NCBI GenBank assembly: GCA_947426945.1
Contig: CANEFX010000001.1
Span: 102,188 to 166,187, forward strand
DNA length: 64,000 nucleotides
Direction: 5' to 3'
From: an uncultured Bacillota bacterium
GTDB taxonomy: Bacteria > Bacillota > Clostridia > Oscillospirales > Oscillospiraceae
The notes beneath the pieces are model-generated. The model was not told the origin of the DNA, ran no database searches, and saw nothing but the letters and a program-made list of their open reading frames with translations. Both the position numbers and the translations under genes were made by a program. Shown here in pieces: positions 6,773 through 14,578 of this stretch. Within the stretch, counting starts at the first letter, position 1. Every line of letters starts with the position of its first letter.

Positions 6773-8416
6773 ATGAAGCTTTTGGAATTATTGGGCGTCT
6801 TTGGCGGTCTGGCGCTGTTTCTCCATGGGATGCAGATGATGAGCTCCGGCCTGGAGGCCGCCGCCGGCAGCCGGATGAAGGCCATTTTGGAAAAGCTGAC
6901 CGCCAACCGCGTTATGGGGGTGCTGGTGGGTGCGCTGATTACCGCCGCCGTCCAGTCCTCCTCGGCTACCACTGTCATGGTGGTGGGCTTTGTCAACGCC
7001 GGAATGATGACCCTGAACCAGGCGGTCTGGCTTATTATGGGGGCCAACGTGGGCACCACCATCACCGGCCTGCTCATTGCCCTGGACGTGGGGGCACTGG
7101 CTCCTGTGGTCGCCTTTGCCGGCGTGTTTTTGATGGTCTTTGTCAAGCGGGCAAAATTACAGCATGTCGGCCAGATTCTGGCCGGCCTGGGCATTCTCTT
7201 TATCGGCATGGACACCATGAGCGCCGCCATGGCCCCCTTGCGGGAATTTCCGCTCTTTATCCGATTGATGTCCACCCTGTCCAATCCCCTGCTGGGTATC
7301 CTGTTCGGGGCGCTGTTCACCGCCCTGATCCAGTCTTCCTCCGCCTCGGTGGGCATTCTGCAAACCCTGGCTGCCGGCGGCGTTATCCAATTCTCCGGGG
7401 CTGTCTTTGTCCTTTTCGGCCAGAACATCGGCACCTGCATTACTGCCGTGCTGGCGTCTCTGGGCGCCAGCCGGAGCGCTAAGCGGACCACCTGCATCCA
7501 CCTGCTGTTCAACGTAATCGGTACGGTGATGTTCACGGCCGCGGTGATGGTGTTTCCCATTATCCCCATGATTGAGGCAGCCGTGCCCAGTCCCAAGGCG
7601 GAAATTGCCGTGATGCACGTGGTGTTTAACCTGGTGACCACCATTCTGCTCCTGCCTCTGGGGAACTGGCTGGCCAGGCTGGCCACCCGGCTTCTGCCCG
7701 ACCGGGAGGAGGCTCCTGGCGGGACGGAGATGCGTCTGGCCTATCTCACTCCTGTAACCGCAGGGGGGAAGGACGGCGGTCTGGGCGTCTCCGCAATTGT
7801 GGTGGACCAGCTGCGCAACGAGCTGCACCGGATGCTGGAGATGGCCCGGCAGAATGTGGAGACCAGCTTCCGGACGGTGCTGGACCGGGACGTGGAGCCC
7901 CTGGGCCGGGTAGAGCAGCGGGAGGAGTATATCGACTTTTTGAATCAGGAGATCTCCCGATATGTCTCCCGGCTTATCGCCATTGAGACCAACGAGCAGG
8001 GCTCCCGGACGGTGAGCAGCTTCTTTACCATTGCGGGGAATATCGAGCGAATCGGCGACCACGCCGACAATTTGGCCGGCTACACCCGCCTGCTGGCGGA
8101 AAAGGACATTTTCTTCTCTCAAAACGCTCAGGAGGAGATCCGGCAGATGCGGGATGTGACCCTTCGGACGGTGTCCGCCCTGTTCTCCGGCGAAGCGGGG
8201 AATAATGGCTGGCTGTCCCAGGTGGCCCGGCTGGAACAAAAAATTGACGACATGACCGCCGATTTCCGCCGGGAACAGCTGGGTCGGATGCGGGAAGGCG
8301 CCTGTTCGGCCGAGGCCTGCATCCTGTTCTCTGAGCTGCTCACCGACTTTGAGCGGATCGGTGACCATGTGCTCAATATCGCCCAGGAGCTGACCCGGGC
8401 GGGAACTACTCTGTAA
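6773..8416 (+). CDS. Na/Pi cotransporter family protein with PhoU-like domain
   Basis: 547 residues. The membrane half (about 1-310) contains the duplicated Na/Pi cotransporter signature, QSSSATT (near 63) and QSSSASV (near 185), each followed by a GANVGTT or GQNIGTC loop; these inverted repeats form the transport core in the NptA/SLC34 family. The C-terminal 200 residues form a PhoU-like helical domain with ERIGDHADN and ERIGDHVLN repeats. It probably takes up phosphate with sodium, with the PhoU part acting in control. It is monocistronic, ending at a bidirectional terminator. Confidence 0.9.
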   Translation: MKLLELLGVFGGLALFLHGMQMMSSGLEAAAGSRMKAILEKLTANRVMGVLVGALITAAVQSSSATTVMVVGFVNAGMMTLNQAVWLIMGANVGTTITGLLIALDVGALAPVVAFAGVFLMVFVKRAKLQHVGQILAGLGILFIGMDTMSAAMAPLREFPLFIRLMSTLSNPLLGILFGALFTALIQSSSASVGILQTLAAGGVIQFSGAVFVLFGQNIGTCITAVLASLGASRSAKRTTCIHLLFNVIGTVMFTAAVMVFPIIPMIEAAVPSPKAEIAVMHVVFNLVTTILLLPLGNWLARLATRLLPDREEAPGGTEMRLAYLTPVTAGGKDGGLGVSAIVVDQLRNELHRMLEMARQNVETSFRTVLDRDVEPLGRVEQREEYIDFLNQEISRYVSRLIAIETNEQGSRTVSSFFTIAGNIERIGDHADNLAGYTRLLAEKDIFFSQNAQEEIRQMRDVTLRTVSALFSGEAGNNGWLSQVARLEQKIDDMTADFRREQLGRMREGACSAEACILFSELLTDFERIGDHVLNIAQELTRAGTTL

Positions 8417-8432
8417 CGTTTTTTGAGCAAAA

Positions 8433-8460
8433 CGGCCCGCTCCCTCCGGGGAGCGGGCCG
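8433..8460. terminator. Bidirectional terminator between convergent genes
   Basis: 12-bp perfect stem, 8433-8444 against 8449-8460, in the 51-base gap between the Na/Pi cotransporter and the convergent formate/nitrite channel gene. The plus-strand side is followed by CAGACTTTTATTTTG; on the minus strand the tail is TTTTGCTC. Confidence 0.82.
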
Positions 8461-8467
8461 CAGACTT

Positions 8468-9271
8468 TTATTTTGTTTTGTGGCAGGCCCGGATCAGCGC
8501 CCCAAAGCCGCAGCCGCCAATAATATTGCCGATGGTGACGGGGATCAGGTTGGCAAAGAATCCGGCCAAAGTCAGGGCGGACAGGTCCACTCCGGCCTCC
8601 ACGGCCAGCCGGGCGTATTGGGGGACCCCTGCCGCCATCAGACCGGCGGGGATGTAATACATGTTGGCCACGCAGTGCTCAAAGCCGCCGATGACAAAGA
8701 AGCTCACCGGCACGAAGGCCCCGATAGCCCGCCCGGCCAGGCTCTTGCCGCACAGAGAGCACATTACCCCGGCGCACACCAGGATGTTGCACAGGATGCC
8801 CAGCACTGCCGCTTTCCCGAAGGGGAGGGCGCACTTGGCGGCAGCGGTGCGGATGGTGTGTACTGCCAACGCTCCGACCGACAGGTCCAGCTGCCCGCAG
8901 TATACAATAGCCCAGGCCAGCAGCAGGGCCCCCGACAGGTTTCCGGCGTAGACAATCACCAAATTCCGGGCCATCCCAGCCAGAGAGACCTTTTTCTCCA
9001 GCAGGGAGATGGTAATGAGGCAGTTGCCGGTAAACAGCTCCGCTCCGGTGATGATGACCATAATCAACCCAAAGGGAAACAGCAGACCGCACACTACCCG
9101 GGACAGTCCGGCGTTGGTGAGCAGGTGTCCCGCCGTGTTGGCTGCTACCGCTCCGGCGGCGATGAAAAATCCGGCCAGCACCGCCGACAGACACAGCTTC
9201 ACGGCGCTGTTGGAGGCTTTTTTTACCCCAACCTGGGTGTAGAAATTGACAAATTCTCCCGGGCTCAGCAT
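8468..9271 (-). CDS. Formate/nitrite transporter family channel (FocA/NirC-like)
   Basis: 267-residue FNT-family pentameric membrane channel with six expected helices. Visible signatures are the AGFFIAAGAV helix, GAELFTGNCL (family signature 1), NLSGALLL, and GGFEHCVANMYYIP (signature 2 with the central histidine). The ATG at 9271 has GGCGGG six bases upstream; an in-frame TTG at 9295 directly abutting the folC stop would add eight residues. It is the last gene of the folT-hutD-folC run, whose pathway can release formate from one-carbon units, so formate is the likely substrate. Nitrite or hydrosulfide channels of the same family are alternatives. Confidence 0.88.
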   Translation of the reverse strand: MLSPGEFVNFYTQVGVKKASNSAVKLCLSAVLAGFFIAAGAVAANTAGHLLTNAGLSRVVCGLLFPFGLIMVIITGAELFTGNCLITISLLEKKVSLAGMARNLVIVYAGNLSGALLLAWAIVYCGQLDLSVGALAVHTIRTAAAKCALPFGKAAVLGILCNILVCAGVMCSLCGKSLAGRAIGAFVPVSFFVIGGFEHCVANMYYIPAGLMAAGVPQYARLAVEAGVDLSALTLAGFFANLIPVTIGNIIGGCGFGALIRACHKTK

Positions 9272-9295
9272 AAGCGTCCCGCCTTTCTCTTTCAA

Positions 9296-10564
9296 TCAGC
9301 ACAGGCCCAACAGGTGCCGTACTTCGCCAATCATATACAGCGACCCGCAGGCACACACCGCATCCTCCGGACCCGCCGCCGCCAGCGCCCTGTCCACGCC
9401 CTCCCGGGTGGAGCCGCAGGGGAACGCCTTCGCCCCCCGGTCCTCCAGCCAGACGGCCAGTTCAGCGGCGGACATGGCCCGGTCGCTGTCCGGGGTGATG
9501 GTGTAAAGCTCCTTCGCCAGGGGCAGAAGCTCTCCCATCATGGCGGGGTAGTCCTTATCGGCCAGCACGCCGGTGAGAAAAATCAGCTTCTTCTCCGGGT
9601 ACAACTCCCGCAGCGCCCTCCCAAGGGCCTCCATACACTGGGGGTTGTGCCCACCGTCCAGAATCACATCCGGATTTCGCCGGACCAGTTCCATCCGGGC
9701 GGGCCACACCGTTTTGGACAATCCCCCAACGACGGCCTCCTCAGAAATCTCCCATCCCCGCCCGCGGAGGACGTATATCGTCTCCAGAGCGGCGGCGGCG
9801 TTGTAACGCTGGTGCTCCCCCAGCAGGGGAATGTGGTAGGGTCCTCTGCCCCGGTAGGTGAAGCGCTGTCCCTCCAGCCCGGAGGCCAGCGCCTTCAGCT
9901 CCTCGGGGGCTGTCTTGGTGAGGGGGACGTTCTGCTCCCGGCAGGTCGCCTCCACCACCTCCTCCACCTCACGGCTCTGGCCGTAAAGGACGGCGCTGCA
10001 GCCCGGCTTGATAATTCCCGCCTTCTCGGCGGCAATAAGAGCACGCGTGTTGCCCAGCTCGGCGGTGTGCTCCAGCCCGATGTTGGTGATGACCGCCGCC
10101 TCCGGGGCGGGAATCACGTTGGTGGAGTCCAGCCGGCCTCCCAGGCCCACCTCCAGCACCACGATATCGCAGTTTTCCTCCAGAAAGTACAGCATTCCGA
10201 CAGCGGTCATCAGTTCAAACTCGGTGGCCGGGTCGTCCATGCCTTTACCCGCCGCAATCACCCGTTCCGCGATGCGGCCCAAGGCCTCGTCGGAAATGGG
10301 CCGGCCATTCACCTGGAACCGCTCGTGGAAGGTCCACAGGTGAGGAGAGGTGGACAGTCCGGTTTTCAGGCCCGCCTCCGCCAGCACAGAGGCGATCATG
10401 GCGGCGGTGGAACCCTTGCCGTTGGTTCCGGTGATGTGGACATATTTCAGCTTTTGATGGGGATTGCCCACTTTTTCCAGCAGTTCCAGAGTCCGGCTCA
10501 GACCGGGCTTGCGGCCCGTCCAGGCCTCCTGGTGGATAAGATCAACCGCCTCCTGTCCCGTCAT
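9296..10564 (-). CDS. folC: Folylpolyglutamate synthase / dihydrofolate synthase
   Basis: 422-residue Mur-ligase-fold enzyme that adds glutamates to folates, which keeps them in the cell, and may also make dihydrofolate. The ATP-binding loop is HITGTNGKGSTAAMIASVL near residue 42. The Mur-ligase central block VVLEVGLGGRLDSTNVI and the C-terminal domain start at ILDGGHNPQCMEALGRAL are clear. Its start is three bases after the hutD stop and its stop abuts the FNT channel gene, so it is in the THF-riboswitch operon with the folate importer subunit. Confidence 0.95.
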   Translation of the reverse strand: MTGQEAVDLIHQEAWTGRKPGLSRTLELLEKVGNPHQKLKYVHITGTNGKGSTAAMIASVLAEAGLKTGLSTSPHLWTFHERFQVNGRPISDEALGRIAERVIAAGKGMDDPATEFELMTAVGMLYFLEENCDIVVLEVGLGGRLDSTNVIPAPEAAVITNIGLEHTAELGNTRALIAAEKAGIIKPGCSAVLYGQSREVEEVVEATCREQNVPLTKTAPEELKALASGLEGQRFTYRGRGPYHIPLLGEHQRYNAAAALETIYVLRGRGWEISEEAVVGGLSKTVWPARMELVRRNPDVILDGGHNPQCMEALGRALRELYPEKKLIFLTGVLADKDYPAMMGELLPLAKELYTITPDSDRAMSAAELAVWLEDRGAKAFPCGSTREGVDRALAAAGPEDAVCACGSLYMIGEVRHLLGLC

Positions 10565-10567
10565 CGG

Positions 10568-11149
10568 TCATACCTCCTTGACGGAGGCCAGCAGGACAAG
10601 CCCGGCCTCACAGACCAGTCTGACCGGCCCGCCTTCAAATCCCCGGCACAGCAGGGTCTGTCCGGCCCGGGTCTCCATGGCGAACTCAGGCAGGCGGACC
10701 GTTCCGGAGGCGCAGTAAATGGCCAAATCTCCCGGGTCAGGGGCCCAGGTCCCGTCGTGGGTGTGGGTGTTGGACAGGACAGTCACCGCCCCCTGGGCCT
10801 TTCCCTTGCGGACCATCAGGTTAAAGTCCACGCACCTCCCCCAGCTCTCCACCGGCACGCCGCCGTCAAAAGCCGCCACCTTTCCAGGCGCTACTGAAAG
10901 GGGTTCATCCTGGTCAATTTTCAGCTGGATTTCCCCCTCAAGCACGGAGAGGAGCCGGTCATAGTCGGGGAGGGGGGTAAAGTCGGAGTGCTCCAGCTCC
11001 ACTGTGGCGGAGCTGAGCCGCCAGAGAAAGTCCCGGTCTGCGTACGCCGCCCCCTCCGGCGAAATCGCCAGCTGGGTGGTGGTTCCGCCGGACCAGGCGG
11101 TGGTCACATAATCGGCTTTGGTCAGCAGCTTCCATTCTGCAGTGCTCAT
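10568..11149 (-). CDS. hutD: HutD-family protein
   Basis: 193-residue cupin-like protein of the HutD family, known from histidine-utilisation operons where it is thought to limit or tune the pathway; its biochemistry is unsettled. The family pattern is visible: TTAWSGGTTTQLAISPEG near the start, FLWRLSSATVELEHSDFTPLPDYDRLL, and the SVAPGKVAAFDGG block. The ATG at 11149 overlaps the folT stop as ATGA, so the two are translationally coupled. Its place between folT and folC under a THF riboswitch is unusual and supports a link between histidine breakdown and the folate pool. Confidence 0.87.
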   Translation of the reverse strand: MSTAEWKLLTKADYVTTAWSGGTTTQLAISPEGAAYADRDFLWRLSSATVELEHSDFTPLPDYDRLLSVLEGEIQLKIDQDEPLSVAPGKVAAFDGGVPVESWGRCVDFNLMVRKGKAQGAVTVLSNTHTHDGTWAPDPGDLAIYCASGTVRLPEFAMETRAGQTLLCRGFEGGPVRLVCEAGLVLLASVKEV

Positions 11150-11652
11150 GCGAATACCTCTTTTCTGTAATGGGCAAAGGCCCTGGACATGGCCATCATC
11201 ACGACGAACTCCAGCGGAGCGAGGATCATACACTGTCCAACACGGCTGATCAGAAGGGGCCAATAGGCTGAGCCGTACAGGAAGGAGATCCAGAAGGTAG
11301 TAATAAACAGGCTGATTCCAAACTGATTTACCAAAACCGCTGCCAAAATGCGGAGCCAGGTCTGCTTTTTATGGAAAAACAGGCCGTAAAGCACGCCGGT
11401 CAGGGTACAGGTGAGGGTGAAGCCGGGAAAATAAGGGCCGATGGGAAAGAGAATCGCGCCCAGAAAATCTCCCAGTCCGCCCACAATCCCCGCCTGCACC
11501 GGACCGTAAAAGTAGGCGGCCACAAACACCGGCACAAAGGTAAAGCCAATTTTCAGATAGGGTGTGTTGATGGACAGAAAACGGGACAGGATGATGTGAA
11601 CAGCCACCAGCAGTCCAAGAGTAACGACCATTTTTGTACTGAATTTTTTCAT
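11146..11652 (-). CDS. folT: Folate-type ECF transporter substrate-binding subunit
   Basis: 168-residue hydrophobic protein with about six membrane segments, the size of ECF S components. The block SRFLSINTPYLKIGFTFVPV and the next segment YFYGPVQAGIVGGLGDFLGA match the folate family. It gives specificity to a shared EcfAA'T energising module encoded elsewhere. Identification is strengthened by the THF riboswitch directly upstream and by folC downstream. Its ribosome site AAAGGAG, nine bases before the ATG, is inside the riboswitch expression hairpin. Confidence 0.9.
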   Translation of the reverse strand: MKKFSTKMVVTLGLLVAVHIILSRFLSINTPYLKIGFTFVPVFVAAYFYGPVQAGIVGGLGDFLGAILFPIGPYFPGFTLTCTLTGVLYGLFFHKKQTWLRILAAVLVNQFGISLFITTFWISFLYGSAYWPLLISRVGQCMILAPLEFVVMMAMSRAFAHYRKEVFA

Positions 11653-11659
11653 AATAATA

Positions 11660-11694
11660 CGCTCCTTTCACGGCGTGTTGCCATGAAAGGAGCG
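11660..11694 (-). promoter_or_regulatory. Ribosome-site sequestering hairpin of the THF riboswitch
   Basis: Exact 11-bp stem, 11684-11694 against 11660-11670, with a 13-base loop. The 3' arm on the minus strand is TGAAAGGAGCG, so the folT ribosome binding site is buried in the stem. This is a translational expression platform directly after the aptamer. Confidence 0.78.
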
Positions 11695-11806
11695 CACTCC
11701 CCCATGGCAGCGGATGCGGCACAGCAACGCGGACCTTTGGGTCCTTCGTCCGCCGGCAACTTCCCATCCGACGGCACTTGACGCGCTGAGCCTACTCTGG
11801 CCAGGT
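11695..11806 (-). promoter_or_regulatory. Tetrahydrofolate (THF) riboswitch aptamer
   Basis: Read on the minus strand, the sequence shows the conserved THF aptamer blocks in order: CCAGAGTAGG, then CGCGTCAAGTGCC, then GGATGGGAAGTTGCC, a variable GGACC/GGTCC hairpin, GCGTTGCTG, and CATCCGCTGCC at the 3' end. P1 can form as TGGCcAG with CTGCCA around a bulged C. The element lies between fchA and folT, with an expression hairpin covering the folT ribosome site. Ligand-bound folding is expected to repress folate import and retention genes. Confidence 0.9.
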
Positions 11807-11816
11807 ACTTATTTGA

Positions 11817-12443
11817 TTACATTGCCTTGACTACGGTATCGTAAATTTGATCGGCCAGGGGCAGGGCCTTGACAAGCAGGGCCTCACCCTTCTTGCGGTA
11901 GTCCTCGGCCAGCTCCTTGTTCTTCAGGCTGCCGATGTTGATGAGCACGTTGAGCCACGCGCCCTGAATGGCGGCGCGCAGGGAAAGGGCAGACACCCCC
12001 AGGTCGCTGGCGGCGCTGTCGTTGCTCTTGCCCAGGATGGAGGCGGTGAGCTCCAGGGTCTCCACGGCCAGCTCCATCATCTCAAAGGGGGTCTTGGTGC
12101 AGCCCTCCAGACCATTCTGGATGGCTGCAGAGCGGGCGGCCTTCTCCTCATCAGTGGCCTTGGGCATGCCAAAGGCGGCGCTGACCACGTTGAAGGCCGC
12201 GGTGTCACGGTCCATCACGTCCACAAAGCGGGCCTTCAGCTCCAGAGCCTTAACCTGGGCGGACTCAGCCAGCTCCTGGTACTCGGCGTACTTCTTCTTG
12301 CCCACGGTGAGGCCGCAAACCATAGCAGTAAGGGCGGCGCCCAAAGCGCCCTCCAGGGCGGCGGCGGACCCGCCGCCGGGGGCGGGGGCGTCGGAGGCCA
12401 GCAGATCCACAAACTCAGCAGTTTTCAATTCAGCCAATTTCAT
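11817..12443 (-). CDS. fchA: Formimidoyltetrahydrofolate cyclodeaminase
   Basis: 208-residue all-helical enzyme that converts 5-formimino-THF to 5,10-methenyl-THF and ammonia. The family block APAPGGGSAAALEGALGAAL at residues 20-40 and the DRDTAAFNVVSAAFGMPKAT segment are clear. It follows ftcD by 71 bases, which include a GC hairpin. The two-gene arrangement performs with separate proteins what mammals do with bifunctional FTCD. The THF-riboswitch operon begins just downstream on the same strand. Confidence 0.94.
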   Translation of the reverse strand: MKLAELKTAEFVDLLASDAPAPGGGSAAALEGALGAALTAMVCGLTVGKKKYAEYQELAESAQVKALELKARFVDVMDRDTAAFNVVSAAFGMPKATDEEKAARSAAIQNGLEGCTKTPFEMMELAVETLELTASILGKSNDSAASDLGVSALSLRAAIQGAWLNVLINIGSLKNKELAEDYRKKGEALLVKALPLADQIYDTVVKAM

Positions 12444-12476
12444 AGCCTAATTTCTCCTCGTCTATTGTTTTTGTGC

Positions 12477-12499
12477 CCCGCCCCCCCTGCGGGGGCGGG
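12477..12499 (-). other. GC hairpin between ftcD and fchA
   Basis: CCCGCCCCC (12477-12485) pairs with GGGGGCGGG (12491-12499) around a five-base loop. On the minus strand it is followed by GCACAAAAACAAT, so there is no U tract. It may moderate or stabilise the ftcD-fchA transcript. Confidence 0.5.
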
Positions 12500-12514
12500 A
12501 ACGGGCAGTTTGTC

Positions 12515-13429
12515 TTACTTCATATCCAGGAGGTGATACTCCATAATCTGGTTGTGGCAGTCGAAGTCGCGGGCCTTCAGGTAGAATTCAGCGCAGTCGA
12601 TCATGGCCTTGCCGGGGGTAAGGCCAACGATCTCGCTGTCCACAATATAGGTGCCGTAGCGCTCAGCCAGGGATTTGACCATCTCATAGACCACGTACAG
12701 GGGGGTGTCCTCATAGTTGACCATGTTCATGGACACCTGGGCGATGCCCCGGTCCTCCATCATGAAGCCCATGGCCTTGCAGCTGCGGAAGCCGCCGGAG
12801 GAGCCGCGGATGACCTTGGCGATCTTCTTGGCGACCTCCACGTCGGAGGTGGCCAGGTTGATGTTGAAGGCCACCAGAGGCATGCGGGCGCCGATGGCGG
12901 TGATGCCGGCGGTGGGGTGGATCTTCCGCTCGCCAAAATCGGGAGCCCACTCCTCCTGGAGCAGCTTCTCGGGCATGCCCTCGAACTCGCCCTTGCGGCA
13001 GGTGGCCAGGTTGCGGCGCTCGGGCCGGGTGGCGGAGTCCTCATACAGGAAGGAGGGCACCTTCAGCTCATCCCAGATGCGCTGGCCCAGACGCTTGGTC
13101 AGCTCTACGCATTCCTCCACGGTGACGTCCTTGGACTGGGGAACGAAGGGGATCACGTCGGTGGCGCCCATGCGCTTGTGCTCGCCCTTGTGCTTGGTCA
13201 TGTCGATGCGCTCGGTGGCCACCTTGGTCAGCCGGAAAGCGACCTCCTCAATGGCGTCGATGCTGCCGATCAGGGTAAACACGCAGCGGTTGTGGTTGCC
13301 GTCGGTCTGGGCGTCGAACAGGGTGCAGCCGGGCACGCTGCTGGCGGCCTCCACCAGGGCGTTATAAGTGGCCTCGTCCTTCTCCTTGCTGCAGCTGAAA
13401 TTGGGGATGCACTCGACTAACTTTGCCAT
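12515..13429 (-). CDS. ftcD: Glutamate formimidoyltransferase
   Basis: 304-residue enzyme that transfers the formimino group from N-formimino-L-glutamate to THF, giving glutamate and 5-formimino-THF. The N-terminal LVECIPNFSCSKEKD and the GHKRMGATDVIPFVP-like segment here (EHKRMGATDVIPFVP) are diagnostic; a basic HPTAGITAIGARMPLVAFNIN segment opens the C-terminal subdomain. It has only the transferase half, as usual when a separate cyclodeaminase exists. It probably forms the first gene of the ftcD-fchA operon. Confidence 0.95.
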   Translation of the reverse strand: MAKLVECIPNFSCSKEKDEATYNALVEAASSVPGCTLFDAQTDGNHNRCVFTLIGSIDAIEEVAFRLTKVATERIDMTKHKGEHKRMGATDVIPFVPQSKDVTVEECVELTKRLGQRIWDELKVPSFLYEDSATRPERRNLATCRKGEFEGMPEKLLQEEWAPDFGERKIHPTAGITAIGARMPLVAFNINLATSDVEVAKKIAKVIRGSSGGFRSCKAMGFMMEDRGIAQVSMNMVNYEDTPLYVVYEMVKSLAERYGTYIVDSEIVGLTPGKAMIDCAEFYLKARDFDCHNQIMEYHLLDMK

Positions 13430-13549
13430 GTTGATTTCCTCCTAAATGTATTTTTCGCCAGGTATTTTTCAGGTGCCACCATTATATTGCATTCGCGCCA
13501 AATTAGCAATGTGTGGATGAAGGTTTTTTTGGCAAACCGCTTAAATTTA

Positions 13550-14437
13550 TTAAGCCTGCGCCGCTGCCAGTTCCAGAAAGCGCCTGACGCAGCCGCTCTG
13601 ATAAGGGTCGTCCTCCCACACCAGAATGGGGCAGGAACGGGCGGAGAACTCCAGCACCGGCTTTGTGTAGACGGGGGAGCCTGGGTGGGCGGCCGCAACG
13701 GATCTGGGCAGAAAGCCCACCCCGAACCCCGCCTGGACCATCTGCATCTCCATAGGGGCGTCGTAGCAGTGGCAGACCACGTTAGGGGTAAAGCCAGCCC
13801 TGCGGCACTCCTCCAGCAGGTCCCGGCTGTAGCCCCACAGGTCGTCGCTGCGCAGCAGGCACATGGGCGCGTCCCGCAGAGCGCGGATGGGGACGGCCTC
13901 CCGTCCCGGGGCGGGATCGGTGCTCTCGCACATGACCAGTTCCAGGGGATCCTCCCCCAGCACCTGCTCCCGCAGGCCGCAGGATCGGTCGGACTGGCTG
14001 CGCAGGAACAGCGCGTGCAGTTCTCCCCGGCCCAGGTCGTCCAGCAGGTCGCCGGGGGCTCCCATCCGGACATACAGCTCTACCTGGGGGTATTTTTCGT
14101 GGTATTTTTTCAGCAGCTGGGTGGCAATCTGCACATCGGAATAGACGACCCCAAGCTTCAACTGGCCACGGGTTCCGGCATCCACAGCCCGGACGCTGTC
14201 CGCCATGGTCCGCAGGCTCTGGAACATCTGCCGGCTTTGCTGGTAGAGGCACCGGCCCGCCTCGGTCAGATCCACCCCCTTATTGGTGCGCAGAAAAAGG
14301 GTAACCCCCAGTTCGTCCTCCAGAAGGGCCAGCTGGCGGCTGATGGGGGGCTGGGCCACATGGAGCTCCCGGGAAGCCCCGGAAATGCTTCCCTCCTCCG
14401 CTACGGCGGCAAAATATTCCAGCTGCTTAAAGTTCAT
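13550..14437 (-). CDS. LysR-family regulator divergent from hutU
   Basis: 295-residue LysR regulator. Residues 1-58 hold the helix-turn-helix with NFKQLEYFAAVAEEGSISGASRELHVAQPPISRQLA. The effector domain covers about 90-290. It lies back to back with hutU across 141 AT-rich bases and next to ftcD, so it is the best candidate for local control of the histidine genes, most likely sensing urocanate or histidine; that is inference from position. Such regulators usually also repress their own gene. Confidence 0.88.
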   Translation of the reverse strand: MNFKQLEYFAAVAEEGSISGASRELHVAQPPISRQLALLEDELGVTLFLRTNKGVDLTEAGRCLYQQSRQMFQSLRTMADSVRAVDAGTRGQLKLGVVYSDVQIATQLLKKYHEKYPQVELYVRMGAPGDLLDDLGRGELHALFLRSQSDRSCGLREQVLGEDPLELVMCESTDPAPGREAVPIRALRDAPMCLLRSDDLWGYSRDLLEECRRAGFTPNVVCHCYDAPMEMQMVQAGFGVGFLPRSVAAAHPGSPVYTKPVLEFSARSCPILVWEDDPYQSGCVRRFLELAAAQA

Positions 14438-14578
14438 AGGCGGCCTCCATACCTTTTTTATATGGCTAATATATAATACAAGTGCTTTTCATTTTACCAT
14501 GCTTTTGTTAAAATACAATACACAGAAAGCAGTTCTTAACGCTACACTTAAAAAATTTAAGAAACGGAGGAACCACTT
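14438..14578. promoter_or_regulatory. Divergent control region of LysR and hutU
   Basis: AT-rich stretch between two GC-rich genes. It contains an imperfect LysR-type dyad, ATTTTA (14491-14496) / TAAAAT (14509-14514), and a TACAAT (14514-14519) that could be the hutU -10. The hutU ribosome site is GGAGGAACCACTT before the ATG at 14579. I cannot place the -35 with confidence. Confidence 0.4.

Noticed and set aside
8423..10897. An 824-codon plus-strand frame across the FNT channel and folC
   Set aside because: It has no recognisable domain and covers two clear minus-strand genes; codon bias explains the open frame.
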